A DNA stretch of 64,000 nucleotides. It comes from Hymenolepis diminuta. Its lineage: Eukaryota; Platyhelminthes; Cestoda; Cyclophyllidea; Hymenolepididae. The notes below the pieces were generated by a model, which was given only the letters and a program-made list of their open reading frames with translations, ran no database searches and had not been told where the DNA came from. This document shows positions 50,221 to 61,970 of this stretch, in pieces. Each line of letters begins with the position of its first letter. Position 1 is the first letter of the stretch. A program made the position numbers and the translations under genes. Location: positions 1 through 64,000 of the forward strand of contig CAADRB010000010.1 in NCBI GenBank assembly GCA_900708905.1, given 5' to 3'.

Positions 50221-51097
50221 TACGTCACGCGAAGATACAGATACATATAAACAGGATATTTTGGTCATTAAGCAGTGGTGGCTCCTGACCATCCCCATAC
50301 TGCTTCCTTGACATGACACGAACCGGTTTCAATAGGACAGATTTGTGGAAGAATTTTTATCATAATCTTTTTCCTTGAGAATCTTAATGTCACTGAGACA
50401 TCATCGAGACGTTTCAAATTTAATATCTGCATATTTTTTACTCATTATTTTATTTTAATCTTTTGAATTTTGAACTTAGCTATTAGGCACTGTGACGTTT
50501 CTATTCAATAAAGTAACAAAATATCAACCTTCTTATGGTCAAATTTCTCACCAAAAATTTTGTTCTTTTATTTAATGTTATTGGTGAAAAATAAGATTCT
50601 GGAAGATACTAATTTTCCAAAGAAGCAAACTTCATGCCGCACGTATTAGCAGGATTGTATATTTTGATTAATCATAACCGGATTGTTTGATTGTTCTCAA
50701 TCGAATCATCCACTTTCAATTTAAACACAACTCTTTATTAAAACAAAAAATCTTCAATTCATATAATAACATACTGTTAAAAAATGAAATGGAAATTGAC
50801 TAAACAGGATAGGAGAGCTAAAGAGATACTAAAATAACATTGGAAATTCATAAAAATATGCATCTTCTCAATATAAATGAATGCTGCGAAAATAGCATAA
50901 AAATGACCTGAATGTAAAATCTTGAAGAATAAATTTCGATCAGACTTTGCTGTTCTTCTTCTTTTTATCTTTTTCATTTTATCAATATCGAACTGAAGAT
51001 AACATGTTCTGAACAAGTTTTTTCAGTACTGTATTCATAGTAATGCCGCGACTGTGTTTCCGCTTTTGTCCTCAATCTTGGAATATTGTTTGAATTT

Positions 51098-51180
51098 CAG
51101 ATTCCCGATTGGTCCGACCGGGCTGACGTGTGCGAGTGCTAACACAAGGCGTTTCCCTAATATCTTGCTGACAGAGTGAG
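51098..51180 (-). repeat. GC-richer patch with CCAAT box and CRE-like site
   Basis: Contains CGATTGGTCCG (inverted CCAAT) and TGACGTG within a short GC-rich island. On the minus strand its GC-rich lead followed by CGGACCAATCGGGAATC resembles the CCAAT repeat copies at 16.1 and 22.7 kb, but too weakly to be sure. Confidence 0.25.
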
Positions 51181-54142
51181 AATAAGAGTACTATAAATTA
51201 CTTCTCTATTTATTTCGCTTTTAATGATTTTCTGTTCAGGAGATGCTTAGACCTTCTGACTTAGCAGAGTAATAAACCTAGATCACATTTGTTCTTTTAG
51301 GAAGAGGGTTTGGTATTCGTTATAATCTGCTCTTCTCTATAGGATACCGTAACCGACTCTTAGATTCTCTAGTCGGGATTACCGATTGCACTAATTACAA
51401 AACCACCACAATACAAAACGACTCAAACAACTATATCGACTCAAGACGCACGCTTTCGTACCGATAGGTCGATTTATATTATGCGCCATTTACAACCGTA
51501 ATGTAAATAAATTCATTCGAATAAAAGGGAATTAAAAGGTGGAAATAAAGAATCTTACACATAGGAATTATTTTGGGATGAATATTATTTTCTTATATGT
51601 ACACAGTATTATATTTCATTTTCCGTATGGAATAACGCATTTTATGCGTCTGTAGGAATAAGCCATCGTCTGCCTGTCTGAATTGAGATTGAGGCTGAGC
51701 AGTACCTCTTAGATCCAATCATTGTTTCTTCTATGGCTTTAGCGCTGTCTTTTGATAAGCTGACACAATAGCCTGTGACAAAACAATAGCCAGGTGTCGA
51801 AGGTGAATTACAGGCTGACACAACAAAATAAAATGAAAGAAAACAGTGTCACCATATAAACTATATAATATTATTCACATTATATTTACACGTAAATAAT
51901 TTGACAGGCGTAGTTCCAAAAAAATCTAATATTGTGAAAATGATTTAACAAGACAATAAATATTATAGCGTGTTATATTACAACATAAATATATGACTAA
52001 ATATGACGCCTCTGGCAAAGAATCAATAGAAGATCAAAATTATTTATGCCGGTAAATTTTTCTGCATGCATTTTCAGATTAGCTGCACAGCTACCACTTT
52101 TTCTCAACATTTATCCTTCTAACTCCTTCTTTCCATTAATTCTGGTAATTACACACGTCTGTCTTGAGAACTTATCGCTCCTATTTTCGTTCAATCAGGA
52201 TAATATTAAATAAGTTCCTCGACGTTTATCATGCAATAGGTCACCGGGTGATTAGAATATTTGGACGTAATAGTTTGAAGGAGTTCAATACACTGGATAC
52301 TGATTTCAAAATTAAAGTTTGAAAATAGATCTATTCACTGCAAATATTGTGTGCTTTCGTTTAGATAGTAACTGGCCATTTAAGACGTACATTCCTTTGC
52401 TTGCTTTTGCTGATTAGGATATCTTCAATCCAACATAATTACCGAGAGTAATTGATCTTTGCCTGCCTCTATGAAAATAATGTGAAATTATGGCATTTGG
52501 CGGAAGTTTTTGGAGGCACTGGTTTCTTGGCTCTGAAAATTATGCATTTTAATCTTAGTCGGGATGAAAGCCCGTCAGCCAATAGGGAATTTTTTCGGTA
52601 TGGAAATGGAATTCTTCTCGCAGGCATCTGAAAATGTATCGCATAAGGAAAATTTTATTTGATATTATCTATCATTGAATTATTTAAAAATGTAATATGT
52701 TGTTCTGCATATTTCTTTGAAAAAAAGTTAGGATATCTTCTTTCTATTTCCGTTAATGAGGTGTGAAAACTGGGACATTTCGTAAATATATTCTCTCCTT
52801 TACATTAAACCAGATCTGTCGAGTATGAAAATTCCAAAATACGATTTTCTGTCAAGTCGGTTTTCCTAAATTATAGTACAGCAGTTATGTAGGGCTTATA
52901 AAGCATTCCACAAACTAAAATCAAGATTAAAGTAATATTAACTTGATGCTTATGTAGTAGACTTCATTAATGTGGAGCGAATTTCTAGTCCTGTTTTAAG
53001 AAGGTATCGACTTAGAATGAATGCTTATCGTATCTTGTACCTGGAAGTACGCATTCAAATTAAATTCACAATGTTAGGAATATTTGCTTTCAATAATAAT
53101 AGACGATAAATAAAGTATTAATAAATATTAAAAAAGAATAGAACATTATTTTGGAGGGAGAGAGATGAAGGCTTTGCTTGACAAAAGCAATGAAATTATT
53201 GCATTATAAGACTCGGTGTAAATGCGGCATCAATTAGCTACTATATTCAACAAGGATGTTAATTTACAGTCAAAAACCTTTTTTCTGAATTCTATCAGAC
53301 GCAAAATATGTGAATTCGTTCACTGTCTTTTATCACAAAACCAAAAAAATGATAGTTTGCATAATCTGTTAGCTCTAAAGTTTTCTCCTATCAAATTTCC
53401 ACTGATTTTGATGACTTAACCATGAATATCTAACCTTGAGTAGTTATTTGAAATTAAGACACCAATCAGAATTTGCAAAACCAAGGATTTGTAGGATGTT
53501 TAACCGTGATAACTACATCCAACAACCTTCATATGGTTGATTGGATACGAAAATTTACATTTAGCCGATATATCTAGTGGATTCTCGTCCACCTTCATGC
53601 TGTCTTACCTATCCAAGTGATTTGGCTTATTTCAATAGTAACGGGAATGAAGCTATGTCCCTTACATATTCCTACCTATAAATGATCGATTGTAAGTATT
53701 AAGAGAAAATAAAACACTGTTTAATCCATATTTCTCCTAGTGTCTTAGCTTAAAAATTCTGGCTTTTCCCTGCTACTTGCTTGGACCAACTGTTTTAAAC
53801 GATTTTCTAAGTCGTCTTTTAAGGGAAAAAAGTAAGATCAGCACAATGATGAATTGGGTGTGTGAATGACTCAGTTTGGTCAGATGAAACACCAAAAATG
53901 TTGCTATTTTGCTTGTATTCGATGATTAAATTCCTTATCTCTGTAAATAGTTGACTATTTTGAATGTGTGAAACCAAGATGGGAGGGAATAAATAGGGGG
54001 GTATATTAACCTTGATCCCAAAGTTTTCCTTTTTGTGGTAGTATGTAATATAAATAATTGGCAAGAATCTAAAACTGATTGACCAAACAACGTAAACGGG
54101 TACTCACAGTTCTTACATGCAACCATAGGGAGCGATGCACGA

Positions 54143-54640
54143 CTAATAGTTGACGACTATCAAGACGAAATTAGGGTGAACAGAAATCGATAACGGAGGA
54201 AGCACGTTTTGAGTGAAATTGAGCTGAGTAAATACAGAGGTGGAGAGAGGAGGGGAGCAGTCGACACAAATAAGATTTAGGGAGGAATTGAGGTTAAGAT
54301 AGAATTTGAAGCCGATGAAATCTGTTAGGACAGTTAGGACAGTTCTGCTACCCTCTAAATTATCCTGGATTAACCACTGTGGCTGGCCATTCCGCTCACT
54401 AGGTATGCGCCGATGAAAGTCAAACCCGTGATCTCTGGTATGGTAGACGAGCTCAATGGCTAATGCATCTTTAACTAAGTTTTTATGTTTTTCCACAAAA
54501 GAGCAATGTACTGTCAACTTAAGTTCATGAATTGTGGTGCGCCTCGAGTTTTCCCTCCAGAATGCCCTCCTCACGCCTCCACCCGCTTTTCCCATTTCTT
54601 GACTTTTTTTTCCTTCAACCGTCTCTCCGTGCTGATACAC
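54143..54640 (-). other. 165-codon open frame overlapping an interspersed repeat
   Basis: The longest unexplained open frame of the interval. The protein begins MYQHGETVEGKK and has no domain I recognise; its C-terminal third is Leu/Asn/Ser-rich. Its middle (54370-54480) is shared with 56880-57000, which lacks an open frame, so this part at least is repeat sequence. It is probably not a gene. Transposon debris is more likely. Confidence 0.3.
54370..54480 (-). repeat. Short interspersed repeat, copy 1
   Basis: On the minus strand the order GCATTAGCCATTGAGCTCG, TCACGGGTTTGAC, CATCGGCGCAT, GTGAGCGGAATGGCCAG is matched at 56880-57000. TCACGGGTTTGAC resembles a tRNA B box, and the upstream block could be a worn A box, so a tRNA-derived SINE is possible. 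Confidence 0.45.
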
Positions 54641-55102
54641 AGCAGTATTTAGGTTTCCGGTGTCTAACAGAAGAAAACAGTCCCTTCAGACATGACTAAC
54701 TCAACAATATCAATTCTCCTCTGTTTTCAATTGTATTCGGACAATTTAACGTGGCAGAATGCAATAAAATATGATTTAGTCGAAAGAGTGAGCTTCTGAA
54801 TATTTGGAGTCTCTTTGCGTAGTTAACAATGCATTACATACATCTAATCTGGCTCATTAACACTTACCTGCATTAGTGATACCTTATTTTACTGAGGAGC
54901 TTATCATAGAATAACAACATTCCATATTCTTAGAATTCCAAAATCGTACCCACTGACTATGCGTATTAAGTCTCTCTTTCCCAGTAGGTGGGACTTTGAA
55001 ATTTGTAGGAATAGCCCTTACCCATTCATTAAGTACTATGAGCATTCTTATTACATACAATAAACAACAGTTAGTATTTTTTTAAATTGTGACTTCTGAA
55101 TC

Positions 55103-55108
55103 TTTATT
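55103..55108 (-). terminator. Candidate K2P polyadenylation signal
   Basis: AATAAA on the minus strand (TTTATT on the plus), about 115 nt after the stop codon. Distance and hexamer are suitable. AT-rich DNA throws up such hexamers by chance. Confidence 0.4.
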
Positions 55109-55223
55109 TGGCAATACAGAGGAAAACGCAAAAATCCTCGTTTTATATAATGAAAAAAATAAAGTTTTATGCTTCAAATACACTCGTCAATGCAAATGCG
55201 TCATGGAGATCAACATCCTGAAA

Positions 55224-56008
55224 TTATGGGGTATTTTTATTGGGAAAACTCTGCCTACTAACAAGTCCAATTTTTCTAGCGAGTTTCTTTGAGCGCCGCT
55301 TTAATTCCAATTGCATGAGGTCGAAACACATGGCGACCATAGCTAATCCGAGCAGCAGATAGAAATTACTAAATATATATTTGTATAATCTATGTGTTGG
55401 ATGGTCATCATTCAAACCCGGCAATATGTCACCAAATCCAATGGTCGAAACTGTAACAAAGACAAAGTACATTGCATTTAGGAATGTCCACTTCTCCCAA
55501 TAGGCAAAAATCATTCCTCCCAGGATGAGATAGAGGGTGAATAAGATGAATATTACCCACAGCGGGACTTGAACATTTCGGCTCTCTCTGCGAGCTCGAA
55601 TTGCTCGGGCAAAAATTGAGTGTGAGCCTGCCAATGTGATAAAAATACTTTCCGACACTCCAGGTAGTGGAGCAGCAGTTCGATTAACTAATTCTTGCAG
55701 AGCCGACTTCTTATGACTCCTTCCAGGATTTGAGCGAATAAGTAACGCTGAACTTCCGGTGCATAACTTTTCAGGATTACTCAAATTCGGTGACCTCTGA
55801 TTTGACGTAGAAAGAGTAGGGGTTGATGAACTTGGTTTCCGTTTCGTTATAAAACAACAACAAAGCCGTTTATAGAGAATGCGAAACATATCTGCCATTA
55901 GACTACCAAGATTAGCAAGAAAAAGTAGCATCATTGGAATTCCAAATAGGCCGTAAAATATAGTTACTAGGCGACCATACTTTGTAACTGGAACGACTTC
56001 GCCATAAC
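55224..56008 (-). CDS. K2P exon 2: filter end, M2, M3, P2, M4 and C-terminus
   Basis: Acceptor TTCGATTAG|GT at 56009/56008; stop TAA at 55226-55224. It completes GYG, then EVVPVTKYGRL and M2 (FYGLFGIPMMLLFLANLG). A Ser/Pro-rich loop follows, with SSSTPTLSTS and SNPEKLC; then M3, P2 (VTVSTIGFGDILPG) and M4 (FYLLLGLAMVAMCFDLMQ). All expected K2P elements are intact. Confidence 0.96.
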
Positions 56009-59000
56009 CTAATCGAAGAAGAGTAAATAAAGCAAAATTAGACAACTTTAAAACGTTTTAGTTATAATGTCAAATTCTCATTTAATAACAACAGTTGCTG
56101 GCAATAATTTTCAGCTCAAATAAGGAATATCAAATTGAATATTTTAATAGTATATAATTAAAGCTTATTAATTCTTAATTAGCTTATTTGAATATGATAT
56201 AGTTTTTTATTTTAATTAATTAATATTAAGTGACATAATTGAGCTAGTTATCATTGTTATTTTTTACTACTTCTTCGTGGAAAATTGCTGTTGGCAAAGA
56301 TTTGATCATCCAGTAATATTTCAATCATGAAATAACGAAGTACCGGAAAACGGTCTTTAGGGGTTAACTATATAAGACAAAATGAGTGATGCAAAAGGAA
56401 ATGGAAAATGTTGACATTTACAATGAGAATTTTTATTTTGATGCCATTAATTTAATTTTGACAATATTTAAAAGAAAATAATTGTGCTTTTTGTTTGAAG
56501 CAAGGAAGTAAATTTGATACAAACACAAAAAATTATTTGTTTTTATTAGAGATGCGTTTCATGCATAGTTCACTTAATAAAAAATGTTTCGAAAAGTATG
56601 TTTTTTTTTATTTACATGGGGAAAAGTTTGCAATATATCATTAAAAGACTTAAGCTACCTAATAAAATTGGACTTTCTGAATAAGTTTATTTGATTTCGT
56701 CTGTTTTAAAAATGTTAATTTAGAAAATTTATTATTCACTTGACATGAAGAACAAAAATGGAATTTAAGAAGAAAACAAATTCAGCTAATTTTTAGAGAG
56801 TATTTACTTTCCAACCCCATTCAGAAAAATTTTTTCCCAACATTCACACTGCAATTCACCGATGAGAAATGTGATTTTTATTAGACTCAACCGATGCCAC
56901 TGGCTATTCTGCTCATTGGATGCACAACGGTGTGCATCGAATTCGTGACAAATCGACTCGGTCAACACTGCTTTGCCACACCAAAATGTACATGAATAAA
57001 CAAGATGCGGGGATTGAATATTGAATATCTGAATATTTCAAATTCCTCGTTTATTATTCTTAATATTCTTCTTCTGCAATAATTCCAATAAATTTCGTTC
57101 TTCTTTGTGGTGAGTTTTTAATAGTTCCAATCCCCGAGAGAGTTGATTTTATTCGTCATCTCCCACGTGACTTACTGTTCTGTATGAGTACATTTCAGTC
57201 CCTGTATAAAAAAAAGAATAGAAGTACATCAGTTTATGTAGATTCTTGTAAAAATTTTAAACAGCTGTTTCATATAATGAGATTTCACGGTAACCATAAA
57301 GAAGCGTTAAATGACTTCATGTTGAGTGCATCACAACGTAAAAGAAATTCTTATAATTATATGCAGCTACATGCAAGTTTTTCTATGGCACCTCCACGTT
57401 AAAGATTGCTTTATCAAATTCAATATTAACAGAAAATTGCTTCTGCGAATGTGACCCTCAGAACGAAACATTTAATGCCAAAGGTAGAAAAGAAATCAAA
57501 CCAATGAACACGAGCAACAAATGTACGTAAAGGGTTGCAGTTTCATAGGTTCCTCCCATCAAATCACTAATATTTGAAGGCTCTGCGGCCCATTGTCAAA
57601 TTCTTCTCTCTGATACAATCTTTAAATAAGTGGAAATATTATTTAAGATAGAGATACGAATTAAAACTAGAGCAAGTTGATATATACCAGTGCCACTGAC
57701 TCAAGATTAAAATCGGTAACTGAATCAATTCCCTCTGTATTTATATTGATTATTTAAAATTTTAACCTTTTAATAGTGAAGAAAACCGCAAGTAGATGAA
57801 ATAAAACCTTGCGTTTGTATTATTTTGAGACACCTATTGGTGAGAGAGATTTCGATTTTTGTGGTGAACAACTGTCTTTTGCTTTCAAAAGTGATAGAGA
57901 TCGGACCGAAATAGTCAACATGAAAGATAATCTCTGAAAAGCACAAAATATGACCACAAAACAAAAATAAAAAATTGCAAATTTAAGCCAAGGAATTTGT
58001 TACCTTATTTTCTGACGGTTGATTTGTTATAATTTAAAGGAATGAGGCATTTCGAATTTTAAATATTGCAAGGGGAAGTATATTTAGCATTTATTTATTT
58101 CTAATTTTCATTTAAAGTTTCTTCTTATAATGAATCCTTATTGGATAGTGGATACGAATGAGGAAAAAGAATAAATATTTTACTGCCAAGGATTTTAAGT
58201 GATCCAAGCTATACATCGAGGACTTCTCATTTGCTTGACAAATCTTAAACTCGTCGAAATGAGCTTAACCAAAAAAGGCAAAAATTTGTGTATGAAGTGA
58301 AAAATATTGAGAATATGCAATATCGTCTACAGTAAATAGTTTGCAGTCAACAGTATCTGACTGAAATGTTTAAAAAGATTGTTATTTTTCAAATTCATTT
58401 ATTGATATTAAATGGATATTACTTTCTCTTATTTAGATCTATGTATTTCCTTTCCATTTTTTAAAGAAATTATATGAAATCTCAAATAGAAACTATTATT
58501 TAAAGAATCACTAACACAAATTAGTTATTCATTCGTAGAAAAATGAGATTCTTTCAGATTATAAAGACCTTGATAGCCGACCGTGATCTGTGTCATCAGA
58601 ATACATACTTTCCCCCTCTGTCTGATTTTTACTCTGCCTATTATATTGAACTCCTTGACCACCCTCAGTCTGTATCAGCCATTTTTCAGTATTCTATTAA
58701 ACAACTTCTTAAAACACAATCTAATATTTGCATTTACCTATTAAATCGCTTTTTATCTCATTGTTAACTATAGATAGGGTGAGGCTGACAATTTAATGAC
58801 CCTTAAATGGAGGTTTATACATAAGAGATTTTGAGGAACATTTTAAAGCAGTAGACATTTCACTTAGTAATTCGAAAAGCTAATCAAGTACCATAACAAA
58901 TCCACACCGTAAATATACGTCATTCGTGAGCAAAATTACACAAGTAATCAAACTGCGGAACAGAACTTGATTACCAAATCTTTCATAAACTGTAATATTG

Positions 59001-61817
59001 CATATTTAATTAAAACTACAAAGCCTTATCTACATATACTTAATCAAATTTCGGCATTTTACAAAGTAGCTTCCTGATTATAATCACAAATATAACTTGA
59101 CTGATCCACTGCACCCACGTTGTAACCGCAGCGATACATAATTCCCTTTCTACCAGCATAACCTTTGTTTTGTTTGTTATCTTATAAAACCACGTAGGAT
59201 CCGTGATATTTGATGATCAAAAGAAGCAATGTGGCAGAAGGCGGGGTAGGTATCATGCCTCCACAGGCGTACTAAAACACCATATTTATATTTCAATTCA
59301 GGCCTTCAACCAAGAATGCACGTTTCACTTTCCAGCGATATTAAATTTTTGTTATGTACACGCTATTTTAAAATTCAATTTTTTATTGAATAAAAATAAA
59401 ACTTGGAAAAATATTTAAACATTACGAAATTACTTGAAATTATATAAAATCAATTGCAAAAAATGTAAAGTTTTAATAAACATAATAATGTAATAGAAAC
59501 AAATTTTATTAGTGAAAATACTGCAAATCATTTGGCTTGTTAATTGCCCACCAGCTCATATTTATCTGTCTGACAATGAAAACATGAATTCCACATCGCT
59601 ATGGGAATTTGTGATGAAACACGCCACTTATTTTAAACAACTAAATTCTTGCGTTATTGAAATTAATTTCAATTAGAATTTTATTTGAAATAAATTTTTT
59701 GCCTCTTATATCATAAACATCATTGAAGCAATAATTCTTCTGCGTGCTAACTCAAATTTGGAATTTCTGAAAGTTATAGTGAAATGTTATAAAAGAGTTG
59801 CTGAGTAATAATGCTCCTATTGAACATTTATTGGTGATATTTAGTCAGCAAGTGCGTATTTCAACGAAATATTTAATATTTTATCATATGAAATATCTGG
59901 CTTAGTGAAGTTATGTTGAACATCCATTTTGGTCAATTAAATTGAATGAAAATAAAAAAAAACACTTTTAGTCGGGTGAGAATCAACGTCTTGAATGATA
60001 TCTTCCGAAGATGCTTAAAATTAGATAAAACCAAACTTAATTTTTCAAGAATAGACAATTACAGAAAAATTATAACAATTATAATAGTTAATTAACCTTA
60101 AATGGCATTAAGTAACATTAATAAGAGGAAAGAATTAGTTTTATATTGAATTTTCTTTAAGACTTCGGTATTTTAAATCACTTAGTTTTGTATTAAAGGG
60201 CCATTAGAGATCAGATTGATGCAACCTGACCCACAACATAAAGTAACAAATTTTTTACTTAATTTTAAACTTTTATGAATGCACGTTTTTTCTTTGTTGG
60301 TACTGCTTTGAATCGAATAATTGTTTATTATTTTGTATGAGTTTGACTAACGCTGCAACTCAAAATATGTATTTTTGGTTAAATAAAAGACCTGTAGACG
60401 TATAGATCTGTTCAACCAAAACAGCCGTAGAGGAACTCACGAAGGTGACAAACCAGAAGTCCCACTAAGAGTACTTTATTTTAGTCTTTACTCAAAGTTT
60501 AGTCATGTTACTTAGCTCACCTTCCCACTATTCTCCTTTTCTCTGCTCTCTCCTCGTCTGTGATCGTCAATTACACCTCAGATCAGCCAAAACTCTCGTT
60601 CTTCCTTTGATTTGAGAAAGTTTGTTGCACTAAGTTAGCCTTTAAGATCATTATATTTTAGAGTGTAGAGTGTGGTAGACCCAGTTCTGTTATTGTACTC
60701 TTAAATAGTTTACCTGCAATTTACTATAATATCATTCTCTGGTTCTTCTTTTAAAATCGAAAGTATTTGTGATAACGTTTTCTTTACTATTTTTGTCTGC
60801 TACGAAATGCTATGTAAGTCCCTGTTTGCACTCGAGTGTGTACATGAATGTAATAGTCATTTACTATGAAACCGTTAATAAACGCAAAGGAATAATTAGT
60901 AGCCCTCTTTGAAGTGAAAATAATTTGGGTTAAATTGGATTGTCATACTTACCAATGGTAGTAATGACAGTAATGACATAGAAGAGAGAACCAGATTTCG
61001 TCCATGGATCAGTCCTAGGAGTCCGATTATTTAACGCTGCCTCTTCTGCCTTTAAATAATGGTCTCCTGACCTTGAATTGAATTTCCCCATTTCAAAATT
61101 CGATGTTGTTTCAGCAGTTTCTTCATTTCCACCCTCTTCCAAGGAGGGTATAACCCAACCTGCTTTAATTGCCTCATAAATCTTCACCACAAAATGGTGT
61201 AACTTTTTTTGGTAAATTGGGTCCGCATTTGCTCCTATGGACCTCCCCGGTTTTAAAATCTCTTGATAAATTTTGATCTGGTTAGGAAGGTTAATTTTAA
61301 ACGACTGATCGAGGACTTCATTGAGTAATTCAGTTTCACCTATGGATATTAAGTCATTTATTTCTTGCCGAAGTCGTGAGATTTCAGCTTTTCGAGCCAC
61401 CAGGTGTTCATGATTGATAATCTGTTGGAGTCTTTCAATTTCCCTTTGCAGAGCTTCAATTTGAAAATTAATACATCGGTAGCCGATATAACGGGCTTTT
61501 AGTAGGATATCACCTTCCAAACTTCTTTTCACTCTGCTCGTTGTGTCAGAAAGATCATCGAAAGAATTTTGCAAATCATGCAGACTCTCATTGAGCCGCT
61601 TTTGATGGGGTCCTCTTTCCAAATAATTGAAGAGATATGCTCCCATGAACAAATAAAGAGCAATGAGAACAAAAAGACCAAGTTGGGAGAATGTGATAGC
61701 AAGAACTTTACGCAGACATCGGTACTTGAGCGGTCGCTGAGATGAGACCTCATGATCGGAATCATTTTCAGTATCCGTATCTTGAGTCTTGGCCGAGCAA
61801 CAACATTTACAGCCCAT
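55224..61817 (-). CDS. Two-pore-domain potassium (K2P) channel
   Basis: Background (leak) potassium channel of the plasma membrane; two subunits form one pore. Two exons, 61817-60953 and 56008-55224, join in phase to 549 residues. Residues 1-38 are cytosolic, with a Cys cluster (MGCKCCC). M1 spans about 39-64, ending FMGAYLFNYLE, the family signature before the cap. An unusually long extracellular loop of about 208 residues follows, with heptad-like helix (117-165), a single Cys at 115 and NxS/T sites at Asn76 and Asn264. P1 holds the filter TTIGYG (286-291). Then M2, a cytosolic loop of about 90 residues rich in Ser, M3 (PLWVIFILFTLYLILGG), P2 with TIGFGD, and M4. The C-terminal tail is short (RRSKKLARKIG...). 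Subfamily cannot be assigned by eye. An extra 3' exon spliced from GTTAGT inside the tail cannot be excluded. Confidence 0.95.
56009..60952 (-). other. K2P intron
   Basis: 4,944 bp with GTAAGT and GATTAG ends, splitting the first Gly codon of the P1 filter. It holds short-repeat copy 2 (56880-57000) and, near 60380-60560, an LTR-like patch with an AATAAA on the minus strand next to a sequence shared with 22939. The remainder is AT-rich; small open frames such as 57184-57402 and 58543-58767 show no domain. Confidence 0.85.
56880..57000 (-). repeat. Short interspersed repeat, copy 2
   Basis: Matches 54370-54480 in the same orientation: TCACGAATTCGATGCACACCG, GTGCATCC, ATGAGCAGAATAGCCAG. It is about 13 nt shorter in the left part. 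It lies inside the K2P intron. Confidence 0.45.
60953..61817 (-). CDS. K2P exon 1: N-terminus, M1, cap loop, first half of P1
   Basis: Start ATG at 61817; donor ACCATTG|GTAAGT at 60953/60952. It encodes 288 codons plus the first base of the filter Gly. The start gives a 38-residue cytosolic N-terminus before M1, a usual length for the family. An overlapping minus frame at 61529-61765 is a shadow. Confidence 0.95.
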
Positions 61818-61889
61818 TGTAGTTTTTACAAATGTCTAGGCTCGGAGAGTGAAATACACAATATCACTCTCACTCTCTCTCTATATTTC

Positions 61890-61970
61890 ACACTAGGGCC
61901 AATCACTAATGCGCATAGTTGTAAAGGGCAAGGATTATGTTGCTTAATTTCTGATTGGCTAAGGAAATCA
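61890..61970 (-). promoter_or_regulatory. Candidate K2P promoter region with CCAAT boxes
   Basis: GGCCAATCAC (CCAAT at 61899) and the inverted CTGATTGGCT (61951-61958) lie 80-140 nt upstream of the K2P start codon. A GA-rich tract (CT repeats near 61866-61881 on the plus strand) lies between them and the ATG. No convincing TATA box was seen. Promoter function is inferred from position only. Confidence 0.35.

Larger units (their letters stand above)
43700..55223. other. Non-coding interval between PIP4K and K2P
   Basis: Holds the PIP4K upstream region, a degenerate Ty3/gypsy element (about 46339-50220), a GC-richer CCAAT/CRE-like patch near 51098-51180, and a repeat-derived open frame near 54143-54640. 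Stretches 43730-46330, 50230-51090 and 51200-54130 show only AT-rich sequence with no family resemblance in any frame. Confidence 0.6.

Noticed and set aside
53819..54126. Minus-strand frame starting MVACKNCEYPF, considered as a first exon with a GTGAGT donor.
   Set aside because: No continuing exon, no recognised domain and no consistent upstream context.
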